Assembly: GCF_008086615.1 (NCBI RefSeq)
Contig: NZ_RXYB01000005.1
Coordinates: 62,001 to 126,000, forward strand
Direction: 5' to 3'
Origin: Acetobacterium tundrae
GTDB taxonomy: Bacteria > Bacillota > Clostridia > Eubacteriales > Eubacteriaceae
DNA length: 64,000 nucleotides
Made by a program: the position numbers and the translations under genes. The stretch's first letter is position 1. Each line of letters begins with the position of its first letter. A model generated the notes under the pieces. It had not been told where the DNA came from. It made no database searches and saw only the letters and a program-made list of their open reading frames with translations. Below, in pieces: positions 49,531-58,155 of the stretch.

Positions 49531-51615
49531 ATGAAAACGTATCCAACTAGAAGCATTCGTAACATTCTTATACTAGGTCACGGAGGAAGCGGTAAGACAA
49601 CTTTGACCGAAGCATTGGCATTTAATGCCGGTGCCATTGATCGTATCGGAAGAATTGACGAGGGAAATACCCTATCGGACTTTGATCCAGAAGAGAAGAA
49701 ACGAAAATTTTCAATTTCTTCAGCTATTATTCCATTAGAATTTGGTGGACACAAGATCAATCTTATTGATGTGCCTGGTTATTTTGATTTTATTGGTGAT
49801 GCCTATGCAGCTCTGCGCATAGCGGATGCCATTGTTATTGTAATTGATGCCCTTTCAGGCGTGCAGGTAGGAACCGAAAAAGCGATTGAATTATTAGAAA
49901 AAGCAAATATACCGGCATTTATTGTGGTTAATAAAATGGACCGAGAAAATGCCACCTTTGCCAAAGTAATGGACGAACTAAAAGAAACCTTTGGAAACAA
50001 GGTGGTCCCGTTTGAATTACCAATGGGCGAAGCTGAAAACATGAATGGGGTTGTTAACATCGTTGACATGACCGGGAGCGAACGAAAAGAAAACCGTTGC
50101 TTTGATGTCGCCATTTCAGATGAGATGAAAGCAGAATTAGAACCATACCGGGACATGATTATGGAATCAGTTGCGCAAACCAGTGAAGACCTGATGGAAA
50201 AATATTTTGAAGGGGAAGAGCTGACCCAGAATGAAATACATACGGGTATTCGTAAAGGAATTGATAATGGTGAATTAATACCGGTATTATGTACATCTGC
50301 GACATTAAACATTGGGGTTGAAACGCTGGAAAACATGATCATCGAATATCTTCCTTCGCCTGGCAACGGAAAATTTGAAATAGGTAAAGATCCCCGAAAT
50401 AAAAAAGAAATTGAACGAAAATGCAGTAATAAAGAATCATTTTCAGCATTGGTGTTTAAAACCATTGCGGATCCATTTGTTGGCAAACTGTCTATTTTCA
50501 AAGTCATGTCCGGGGTTCTTGATCATTCCATAGAAATATATAATTCGACCCAGGAAATCAAGGAAAAGACCAACCACATTTATGTCCTGAGAGGAAACAA
50601 ACAGATTGAAGTTGAAAAGCTGGAATCGGGGGACATCGGCGCATTTTCTAAATTAGGCAGTACGATTACCGGCGATACATTATGCAACGTTAAAGATCCG
50701 ATTGTCTATGATAAAATTGATTTTCCGAAACCGATTATTTCAATGGCAATTGAACCAAAAACAAAAGCCGATATCGATAAATTATCGACGGGACTCCACC
50801 GCTTGGTTGAAGAAGATCCGACAATGACATTTGGGCGAAATAGTGAAACCAAACAAACTCTGATTTCAGGTTTGGGAGAAATGCATCTGGAAATTATTTC
50901 GCAGAAGCTGAAACAAAAATTTGGCGTTGAGGTAAACCTGGTCGATATGAAGGTGCCGTACCGAGAAACCATTAAAAAGAAAGCAACAGCTGAAGGTAAA
51001 CATAAAAAACAATCTGGCGGCAGCGGTCAATTCGGACATGTTTGGATTACATTTGAACCTGGTGATTCACCGAATGCGCCATTTGAATTTGTCGATAAAG
51101 TAGTTGGCGGAGCCGTTCCCCGAAACTTTATACCAGCGGTTGAAAAGGGCCTTGAAACCTGTATGCTTGAAGGCGTTCTGGCAGGGTATCCGGTTACCGG
51201 AGTAAGAGCCATTCTTTATGACGGTTCATATCATGCGGTAGATTCTGATGAAATGTCCTTTAAAAGTGCGGCCACTTTGGCTTATCGAAAAGCGATGAAA
51301 GAGGCATCACCCGTTCTGCTCGAACCCATTTATCACATCGATATCGTGATACCGGAAGAATACATGGGGGATATCATGGGGGATTTAAACAAAAAACGCG
51401 GACGTATTATGGGAATGGAACCGACGTCAGGCGGAAAACAGCGAATTCTGGCAGAAGCGCCGTTAGCAGAAATGTTTAAGTATGCAACTGAACTGCGATC
51501 GATGACACAAGCCAGAGGCGAATTTTCAATGGAATTTGTTCGTTATGAAGAAGCCCCAATTCTGAATGCGGAAAAGGTTATTGCCGAAGCACAAAAAGAA
51601 AAAGAACAAAAATAG
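49531..51615 (+). CDS. EF-G-like translational GTPase paralogue
   Basis: A 694-aa protein with all EF-G domains. G1 is GHGGSGKT (16-23) instead of the canonical AHIDAGKT; DVPGYFDF and VVNKMDREN are the later G motifs. The switch I region (DEGNTLSDFDPEEKKRKFSI) and domain IV (HKKQSGGSGQFGHVWITFEP) are family-like. These features mark the EF-G-like group, not the main FusA. No tet resistance signature is claimed. Possible roles are ribosome recycling or stress translation; unproven. Monocistronic. Confidence 0.85.
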   Translation: MKTYPTRSIRNILILGHGGSGKTTLTEALAFNAGAIDRIGRIDEGNTLSDFDPEEKKRKFSISSAIIPLEFGGHKINLIDVPGYFDFIGDAYAALRIADAIVIVIDALSGVQVGTEKAIELLEKANIPAFIVVNKMDRENATFAKVMDELKETFGNKVVPFELPMGEAENMNGVVNIVDMTGSERKENRCFDVAISDEMKAELEPYRDMIMESVAQTSEDLMEKYFEGEELTQNEIHTGIRKGIDNGELIPVLCTSATLNIGVETLENMIIEYLPSPGNGKFEIGKDPRNKKEIERKCSNKESFSALVFKTIADPFVGKLSIFKVMSGVLDHSIEIYNSTQEIKEKTNHIYVLRGNKQIEVEKLESGDIGAFSKLGSTITGDTLCNVKDPIVYDKIDFPKPIISMAIEPKTKADIDKLSTGLHRLVEEDPTMTFGRNSETKQTLISGLGEMHLEIISQKLKQKFGVEVNLVDMKVPYRETIKKKATAEGKHKKQSGGSGQFGHVWITFEPGDSPNAPFEFVDKVVGGAVPRNFIPAVEKGLETCMLEGVLAGYPVTGVRAILYDGSYHAVDSDEMSFKSAATLAYRKAMKEASPVLLEPIYHIDIVIPEEYMGDIMGDLNKKRGRIMGMEPTSGGKQRILAEAPLAEMFKYATELRSMTQARGEFSMEFVRYEEAPILNAEKVIAEAQKEKEQK

Positions 51616-51638
51616 AGTCAAGGCAGATGTATTAAATG

Positions 51639-51676
51639 GCATCTGGGTTTTAAGAAACCCAGATGCTGTTTGGTTT
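51639..51676 (+). terminator. Terminator of the EF-G-like gene
   Basis: GCATCTGGGTTT-TAAG-AAACCCAGATGC, a 12-bp perfect stem (51639-51666), then TGTTTGGTTTT. Confidence 0.9.
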
Positions 51677-51740
51677 TAATAAAAGTTTAATTGTTAATTC
51701 CTTGAGGCTAAAATAAATTATTTTGCCGAGAGTCTCAGAG

Positions 51741-51768
51741 ACGTGAAGAAATTCACGTTATTTTTTTT
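51741..51768 (+). terminator. Second terminator before xpt
   Basis: ACGTGAA-GAAA-TTCACGT then TATTTTTTTT. It lies upstream of the xpt promoter. The roughly 65 bases between the two terminators contain a GTCTC-A-GAGAC palindrome but no purine riboswitch I can recognise. Confidence 0.8.
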
Positions 51769-51769
51769 A

Positions 51770-51797
51770 TTTAAAAACCTTTGGATTATGTTATAAT
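51770..51797 (+). promoter_or_regulatory. xpt promoter
   Basis: TTTAAA (51770-51775), a 16-bp spacer and TATAAT (51792-51797), 30 bases before the xpt start. Its start site is after the terminator, so that hairpin does not attenuate xpt. Confidence 0.6.
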
Positions 51798-51826
51798 AAT
51801 GCGATCAGGTTATGAAGGAGTTGCGA

Positions 51827-52420
51827 ATGGAATTATTAGAAGAAAAAATTAGAACAGAAGGTTGTGTTAAAGGTCAGGGAATACTTAAGGTTGATTCGTT
51901 TTTGAATCACCAGTTGGATGTGGCCTTATTTGAAGAAATGGGAAAAGCCTTTGCCAAACGCTTTGCCGGAGAGGGAGTCAATAAAATCTTGACAATTGAG
52001 TCATCAGGAATTGCGATTGCAACCAGCACGGCCAGATATTTTGACTATTGTCCGGTGGTTTTTGGAAAAAAGGTTGTTTCACTAAACCTCGACAATGAAA
52101 TCTATTCCAGTGACGTGTATTCCTATACCAAGCAGCAAGCCTATAAGATTATGGTGTCAAAAAAATATATTAATAAAAACGATCGTATTTTAATTATCGA
52201 CGATTTTCTGGCCAACGGAAAGGCGGTCGATGCATTAATTAATGTGATCAATCAGGCCGGGGCAACATTGGTGGGCGTTGGCATTGCCATTGAAAAAGGA
52301 TTTCAAGAAGGCGGTGCGTTGCTGCGACAACAGGGAATTGCCTTGGAATCGCTCGCAATTGTGGATGAGATGAGTGTCGAAAAAGGAATCATATTTCGTG
52401 ATCAATTGGAAAAGAAGTAA
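51827..52420 (+). CDS. xpt: Xanthine phosphoribosyltransferase
   Basis: A 197-aa purine salvage enzyme making XMP from xanthine and PRPP. MELLEEKIRTEGCVKGQGIL is the Xpt start; RILIIDDFLANGKAVDALIN is the PRPP loop; GVGIAIEKGFQEGGALL is conserved. AAGGAG picks the start at 51827. In many Firmicutes xpt is under a guanine riboswitch; none is visible here. Four bases ahead of murI. Confidence 0.93.
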   Translation: MELLEEKIRTEGCVKGQGILKVDSFLNHQLDVALFEEMGKAFAKRFAGEGVNKILTIESSGIAIATSTARYFDYCPVVFGKKVVSLNLDNEIYSSDVYSYTKQQAYKIMVSKKYINKNDRILIIDDFLANGKAVDALINVINQAGATLVGVGIAIEKGFQEGGALLRQQGIALESLAIVDEMSVEKGIIFRDQLEKK

Positions 52421-52424
52421 AAAA

Positions 52425-53243
52425 ATGGAAAAAAATGGACCCATTGGACTCATCGATTCAGGTATTGGCGGCTTCACCGTTTTGAAAGAACTGCAGGACC
52501 GTTTACCCAATGAAAACTATCTCTATTTTGGAGATTCAATGCGCATGCCTTACGGTGAGCGAGAAAATGACGAGATCATTTTTCTAGCCAACGCAATCAT
52601 CAGAGAGCTGGAAAACAGAGGCGTTAAAGCAATTGTTTTAGCCTGCAACACCATTTCATCCTTAATATCCGAACTAACCTCCCGGGTTCCCTTATTCAGC
52701 GTGATTGAAGCCGGTGTTCAGGAAACGCTCAATTGGCGAAAAAGTGGTCTGGTTGGGCTTATTGCCACCACCGCGACGGTGAAAAACAGAGGATATGAAC
52801 GGGAAATGGAACTTTGGACAAAAGACGTGAAATACATTGCCCAGGGAACATGCACACTAGGCAAAGTTATTAATGACGGCAATGGAAATTTGAAATTATT
52901 AAAAAAAAATATTGAGGAAGCGGTCGAGCCGATTATTTTGAAGGGAATCAAAAGAGGAATCGTCATTGAGGAGCTTTTGCTGGGATGCACCCACTTTCCC
53001 ATTGTGTCCGGCACGATCCGGCAAATGTATCCGGAACTGACGCTCATTAATCCGGCCAACGGTCTGGTCAGACAACTGGATAAGCATCTTAAAGAATTTG
53101 ATTACTACAATACCGAAGAAACAGCTGAATCGGGCAGCACCAAAATTCTTACGACCGGCGATTATGATATTTTTGAGAGAATGATTAAAGAACTTGACCT
53201 CAACTGTGATGCACTGGAAATGACAGAATTGAAATTATCTTAA
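52425..53243 (+). CDS. murI: Glutamate racemase
   Basis: A 272-aa enzyme making D-glutamate for peptidoglycan. D11 and S12 (GLIDSGIGGFTVLKEL), C74 in LACNTIS and C188 in LLGCTHFP are the catalytic and substrate residues. ACNTIS replaces the common ACNTAS. The start at 52425 is chosen because a longer frame would overlap xpt and lacks a site. Confidence 0.93.
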   Translation: MEKNGPIGLIDSGIGGFTVLKELQDRLPNENYLYFGDSMRMPYGERENDEIIFLANAIIRELENRGVKAIVLACNTISSLISELTSRVPLFSVIEAGVQETLNWRKSGLVGLIATTATVKNRGYEREMELWTKDVKYIAQGTCTLGKVINDGNGNLKLLKKNIEEAVEPIILKGIKRGIVIEELLLGCTHFPIVSGTIRQMYPELTLINPANGLVRQLDKHLKEFDYYNTEETAESGSTKILTTGDYDIFERMIKELDLNCDALEMTELKLS

Positions 53244-53260
53244 GAAAAAAGGAGTTAGAT

Positions 53261-54265
53261 ATGGAAACACCAGCAAAAAAAATAGTATATAGCGGCATAC
53301 AGCCGTCAGGAACCTTTACCATCGGAAATTATTTTGGAGCCATGAAAAATTGGGTGAAACTGCAGGAAGACTATCAAAGCATTTTTTGTGTGGTCGATCT
53401 TCATGCTATCACCATGCCTCAAAACCCGGCGGATTTACGGAGACGTACCTATGAATCCATGGCCTTGCTTTTAGCGCTTGGCATTGATCCGGAAAAGTCA
53501 ATATTATATGTTCAGTCGATGGTGCCGGAGCATGCTGAACTGACCTGGATTTTAAACTGCTGTACCTATATGGGTGAACTGAGCCGAATGACGCAGTTTA
53601 AAGATAAAGCCCAAAAACAGGGAGAAAACATTCGGGTCGGTCTTTTTGATTACCCGGTGCTGATGGCGGCGGACATTCTGCTTTATCAAACGGATTTAGT
53701 GCCGGTTGGTAATGATCAGCGCCAGCATGTTGAATTGGCGCGGGATATCGCAACGCGTTTCAATCAACAATATGGGGATGTTTTTAAAATTCCCGAAGCA
53801 TATTTTGGAGAATCGGGAGCTAGAATTATGAGTCTTCAGGATCCGACAAAAAAGATGTCCAAATCGGACGAAAATTTAAATGGATTTATTTCTTTATTGG
53901 ATGATCCAAAAACCATTGTGAAGAAATTCAAACGAGCTATAACGGATTCAGAAATGAACGTTCATCACAATCGTGAAGAAAAACCCGGCGTTTCTAATCT
54001 GATGGAAATTTACAGCTGTGCCACCGGAAAAAGCCTCGATGCGATTGCGCAGGAATTTGAAGGCAAAGGCTATGGCGATTTTAAACTGGTAGTGGGAGAA
54101 GCGGTGGCGGAAACCATCATTCCGGTACAAACGGAATACCAGCGTTTGCTCAAAGAAAAAGATTATCTCAATACCATTATGCACACCCATGCTGAAAAGG
54201 CATCCATGATGGCATGGAAAACTTTGGCAAAAGCAAGAAAAAAAGTCGGCTTTGTGACCGTATAA
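53261..54265 (+). CDS. trpS: Tryptophanyl-tRNA synthetase
   Basis: A 334-aa class I synthetase. HIGH-like motif in SGIQPSGTFTIGNYFGAM, KMSKS in KKMSKSDENLNGF, and DLVPVGNDQRQHVELARDIA for tryptophan/ATP contacts. AAGGAG upstream. No T-box leader is visible in the 17-base gap, so it is probably read from murI. Confidence 0.96.
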   Translation: METPAKKIVYSGIQPSGTFTIGNYFGAMKNWVKLQEDYQSIFCVVDLHAITMPQNPADLRRRTYESMALLLALGIDPEKSILYVQSMVPEHAELTWILNCCTYMGELSRMTQFKDKAQKQGENIRVGLFDYPVLMAADILLYQTDLVPVGNDQRQHVELARDIATRFNQQYGDVFKIPEAYFGESGARIMSLQDPTKKMSKSDENLNGFISLLDDPKTIVKKFKRAITDSEMNVHHNREEKPGVSNLMEIYSCATGKSLDAIAQEFEGKGYGDFKLVVGEAVAETIIPVQTEYQRLLKEKDYLNTIMHTHAEKASMMAWKTLAKARKKVGFVTV

Positions 54266-54299
54266 ATTTTATTTTGCCGGGGCGATGAATTTTGTGCCA

Positions 54300-54692
54300 T
54301 ATTGCCGAAACGCTTTTGTTTAGGCCCCGTAGGGGCGATCCTTGATCGCCCGCGGACGTTTGATTGAAAGATATATGTTTTCAGGCGATTGGGAATCGCC
54401 CCTACGATATGCCAAAATGCTTTTGTTTAGGCCCCGTAGGGGCGATCCATGATCACCCGCGGACGTTTGATTGAAAGATATATGTTTTCAGGCGATTGGG
54501 AATCGCCCCTACGATATGCCAAAATGCTTTTGATTAGGCCCCGTAGGGGCGATCCATGATCGCCCGCGGACGTTTGATTGAAAGATATACGTTTTCAGGC
54601 GATTGGGAATCGCCCCTACGATATGCCAAAATGCTTTTGTTTAGGCCCCGTAGGGGCGATCCATGATCGCCCGCCGACGTTTGATTGAAAGA
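54300..54692. repeat. 107-bp-period tandem array of 79-bp palindromic elements
   Basis: Units begin at 54328, 54435, 54542 and 54649, exactly 107 bp apart; the fourth is cut at about 54692. Each has a 79-bp core with ends CGTAGGGGCGATC and GATTGGGAATCGCCCCTACG, containing two hairpins (GGCGATCCATGATCGCC and GGCGATTGGGAATCGCC), plus a 28-bp AT-rich joiner. Copies differ at a few positions only. It resembles REP/MITE-type intergenic repeats rather than CRISPR. A diverged single copy is at 61816-61894. Confidence 0.9.
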
Positions 54693-54735
54693 TTCGCGTT
54701 GTATAAGCGGCGCATCGAGAATAAAAGACTGACTG

Positions 54736-54768
54736 ACCAGCTTTTCACAAGAAGGCTGGTATTTTTTT
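54736..54768 (+). terminator. Terminator before addB
   Basis: ACCAGC (54736-54741) pairs with GCTGGT (54755-54760) with further inner pairs, followed by ATTTTTTT. It would end the xpt-murI-trpS transcript after the repeat array. Confidence 0.8.
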
Positions 54769-54801
54769 AAATCGCGTCAAAAGTTCAGAAAGGAAAAAGA
54801 A

Positions 54802-57800
54802 GTGGGAATTACAATCATTACCGGTCGTCGGTCGCAGACTTTGAGCCAAACGGTTTATCATGAAATTGGCAAGGCCCTGGCAGCCGGAAAAGAGAAGCTT
54901 TACCTGATCGTTCCGGAACAGTTTACGCTGGGGGCGGAAGAAGCGCTCATCAAAGCCAATAATCTTAACGGTCTGCTGAATGTGGAAGTATTGAGTCCGA
55001 ACCGGCTTGGTGACCGGGTTTTAAAAGAAACCGGCGGACTGACTAAAACCTATATGGATGAACATGGAAAAAATATGCTGCTTCAAAAAACCCTGGGCGA
55101 AATCCAGGAAGAGTTAACCATTTATCGCAGCAGTGTTAAAAAACCGGGTTTTCTTCAAAGTATTTCGGATTTAATCGGTGAATTAAAACAAAATGAGATT
55201 TCACCGGAAAATCTGGAAGAAAGCATCAAAAACTTCAGCCATGGGATGATGCCACAGAAAATCGGGGATATTGTAAAAATTTACGGCCATTTCAGAGATC
55301 TGCTGGGCGATGACCGAAAAGACGAGGAGGATTTTAAAAGCCTGGTTAGTGAAAAAATTCCTTTGGCAGAGTTTTTGAAAAATTCCGAGCTTTGGCTGGA
55401 CGGCTTTCAGAACTTCTCAACCCAGGACTATCACATGATCCGGAATTTAGTGGATACGGTCAACGAGTTCCATATTGCCATTCCCTGGGATCCGAATCAG
55501 GAGTCCCGAGATCAGGAAGTTTTTCAGTTGACCCAGAATACCTTGAATGCCATCAAGGACATTGGCGCACGGGCCAACGTCGAATTTAAAATGGTCAAGG
55601 TACCCAATCAAGATACAAAAAGCCGGGAACTCAATCATTTGGAAGCCAATCTTTTTGCCTATCCCAAAAAAGAATACCCGACTGAAGTTGGGCAAATCAC
55701 GCTGACTCAATGTGAAAACACCTGGGAAGAAGTGGAAAAAGGTGCTCAAAAAATTCTGGAGCTCATTCGGGAGGAACAATTCTCTTTTCGGGATATTGTG
55801 GTGCTCACCGGGGATATTGATGAATACGGAAGCATCATTAAACGGGTCTTTACCCAATATAAAATTCCCTATTTTATGGACGACTTACGGGCTATCGGGG
55901 ACAACCACCTGGTGGAAGCCGTGATTTCAGCATTGGAAGCCATCCAGAACAATTATCGCTTTGACGATATTTTTGGTTTTGTAAAAACCGGATTTTCACC
56001 CATCACGCTGTCGGAATGTGAAGATCTGGAAAATTACGTACTGGAATTTGGAATCAGAGGCAAACAGTGGGAAAAGGCATTTACGAAAATCAGCCAAAAT
56101 GAAGCCATAGATCTGGAAACGCTCAATGGCCTCCGGGTCAGGCTCATTGAACCGCTGGCGGGTTTACAGGAAGCAATGCGAACGAAAAAAACGTGCGGTG
56201 AATACACTCAGGCTCTTTATGAATTTCTGCTGACCATTCAGACGCCTGAAAAAATTGATGCCCTGGTGGAAAGACTTTCCGAAGAAGGCAATTACGAAGC
56301 AGCGGGAATCTACCATCAGATCTGGAATATCCTGATGGCGGTATTCGATCAGATTGCTGAAACAATGGGAGCAGATGACGCTGCCAAGGAAGATTATCTG
56401 CGTATTTTAAAAAGCGGTTTTCAGGGGTATCGGCTGGGTATTATTCCACCCTACCGGGATTATGTGAGCATCACCGATTTGCGAAGAAGCCGAAGCAGCG
56501 CCTTTGAAGTGTTGATTGTTTTTGGATTAAATGAAGGCAAGATACCCGGCACCGGCACCGAGCCCAATCTTTTTTCTGATGTGGAACGCCAAATATTGGG
56601 AAGCGTCCAAATCAAGCTTCAGAACAATCGGGGTTTTCAGATGGATCAGGAACGGTTCCTCGTTTACGATCTGTTGACCAAACCGCAATCACGATTGTGC
56701 TTATATTGGGCGCTCACGGATATGGAAGGAAATTCTCAGCAGCCCAGCATCCTGCTGAGTCAAATGCTGGGGATCTTTCCTAAAATAGAAATCGCCTTTA
56801 CGCTTACATCTGGGCGGGAAAGCTTCTGGGATACATTGAGCACCCCGGAAAGCACCCTTTGGCATCTGGTGAGTTATTCAAGAAATAAAAAAGAGCTGAC
56901 ACAAGTGAAAATTACCAAAGCGGATGCGCTCTGGGAAACCGTGAAGGACTGGTATAAAAACAATCCGGAATACCAAAAAGAATATTGGATATTGGAAGCC
57001 GCTTTAAATTACCCCGGAATTTCTCCGGAAATGACCCCCAATGAGGCAACCCAGCTTTACGGCAGGAACCTGCGCACCAGTATCAGCCGTTTGGAAAGCC
57101 ATCGACAATGCCCGTTTTCCCATTATGTCAAATATGGGTTAAGACCGGAGGGACGGCCCATCTATACCATACAGGCACCGGAAATCGGAAATCTGCTTCA
57201 TGATCTCATCGATGGCTTTTTCAAAAAGGCCCAGGCGGAAAGCTTGGATTTAAGGACGCTTCCGAAAACCGAAAGAGATTTAATCGTGGAAAATGTGATG
57301 GCAACCTGCCTGCCGCAAATTAAAACCAATGTATTCAACAGCACCGGACAGAACCAGTATCTGGGAAAGAAACTGGAGCGGGTTGGGAAAAAATCTATCG
57401 ACGTGCTGATCGAACAATTAAATGCCGGAGATTTTGAACCCACAGCGACCGAGTTCAGTTTTGAACAGGAAATCATGTTGCCGGACGAAAAAATGGGCAA
57501 CGCCAAAATTTACGGAAAAATAGACCGTCTCGATTTATACGAAAAAGATGGAAATACCTGGGTCAAAGTCATTGACTATAAAACCGGTAACAAAAAATTA
57601 GGCTATGACGATATTTATTACGGTTTGTCACTGCAGCTGCTGGTTTATCTCGACGGCGCCATGACCGTGATCAGTGGTGAAGAGATCCAGCCGGGAGGAA
57701 CCTTCTATTTTTATGTGGACGATCCGATTCCGCGCGTTGATTTAGAAGCAGAAATCCAGGGGGCCATTAATAAAACCTTTAAACTCAATGGGCTGCTGCT

Positions 57801-58155
57801 GGACGACGATGCCGTTATCGAGGCAATGGATAACAACCGCGATAAAAATGCTTCCGCTATTCTGCCGATTTACGGCTCGGAATCAAAATTGAGCCGATCC
57901 GAGTTTGACGCCATTATCAGCTATGTGAGAAAAACCGTCATTCGTCAAATCAAACGGATCTATCAGGGCGATATAAAAATCAAACCCTACCGGAAAGGTT
58001 CATCCTATGCCTGCCAGTATTGCGAGTATAAAGGGATCTGTCAATTCGATGATGATATCATACAGAGCGGCTACGATGTATTAAAAAAGACGATGAAAAA
58101 GGACGTATTTTTTCAACTCATTCAGGGGGGAGAAACAAATGAAGTGGACCAGTGA
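54802..58155 (+). CDS. addB: AddB, ATP-dependent nuclease subunit B (degenerate Walker A)
   Basis: An 1117-aa subunit from a GTG. The position of the nucleotide loop (GRSGSGKT in Bacillus AddB) reads ITGRRSQTLSQ, so the Lys-Thr is gone. The C-terminal nuclease domain is intact: ESHRQCPFSHYVKYG starts the Fe-S site, IYGKIDRLDLYEK and VIDYKTGNKK are the catalytic block, and YACQYCEYKGICQF holds the other three Cys of the 4Fe-4S staple. The protein still can pair with AddA to resect DNA breaks. Overlaps addA by 17 bases. Confidence 0.92.
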   Translation: MGITIITGRRSQTLSQTVYHEIGKALAAGKEKLYLIVPEQFTLGAEEALIKANNLNGLLNVEVLSPNRLGDRVLKETGGLTKTYMDEHGKNMLLQKTLGEIQEELTIYRSSVKKPGFLQSISDLIGELKQNEISPENLEESIKNFSHGMMPQKIGDIVKIYGHFRDLLGDDRKDEEDFKSLVSEKIPLAEFLKNSELWLDGFQNFSTQDYHMIRNLVDTVNEFHIAIPWDPNQESRDQEVFQLTQNTLNAIKDIGARANVEFKMVKVPNQDTKSRELNHLEANLFAYPKKEYPTEVGQITLTQCENTWEEVEKGAQKILELIREEQFSFRDIVVLTGDIDEYGSIIKRVFTQYKIPYFMDDLRAIGDNHLVEAVISALEAIQNNYRFDDIFGFVKTGFSPITLSECEDLENYVLEFGIRGKQWEKAFTKISQNEAIDLETLNGLRVRLIEPLAGLQEAMRTKKTCGEYTQALYEFLLTIQTPEKIDALVERLSEEGNYEAAGIYHQIWNILMAVFDQIAETMGADDAAKEDYLRILKSGFQGYRLGIIPPYRDYVSITDLRRSRSSAFEVLIVFGLNEGKIPGTGTEPNLFSDVERQILGSVQIKLQNNRGFQMDQERFLVYDLLTKPQSRLCLYWALTDMEGNSQQPSILLSQMLGIFPKIEIAFTLTSGRESFWDTLSTPESTLWHLVSYSRNKKELTQVKITKADALWETVKDWYKNNPEYQKEYWILEAALNYPGISPEMTPNEATQLYGRNLRTSISRLESHRQCPFSHYVKYGLRPEGRPIYTIQAPEIGNLLHDLIDGFFKKAQAESLDLRTLPKTERDLIVENVMATCLPQIKTNVFNSTGQNQYLGKKLERVGKKSIDVLIEQLNAGDFEPTATEFSFEQEIMLPDEKMGNAKIYGKIDRLDLYEKDGNTWVKVIDYKTGNKKLGYDDIYYGLSLQLLVYLDGAMTVISGEEIQPGGTFYFYVDDPIPRVDLEAEIQGAINKTFKLNGLLLDDDAVIEAMDNNRDKNASAILPIYGSESKLSRSEFDAIISYVRKTVIRQIKRIYQGDIKIKPYRKGSSYACQYCEYKGICQFDDDIIQSGYDVLKKTMKKDVFFQLIQGGETNEVDQ

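Noticed and set aside
51675-51826. Purine riboswitch before xpt
   Set aside because: The conserved three-way junction sequences are not present, and the promoter lies after the terminator.
54300-54692. CRISPR array
   Set aside because: Period is 107 bp with no unique spacers and long palindromes; no cas genes nearby.
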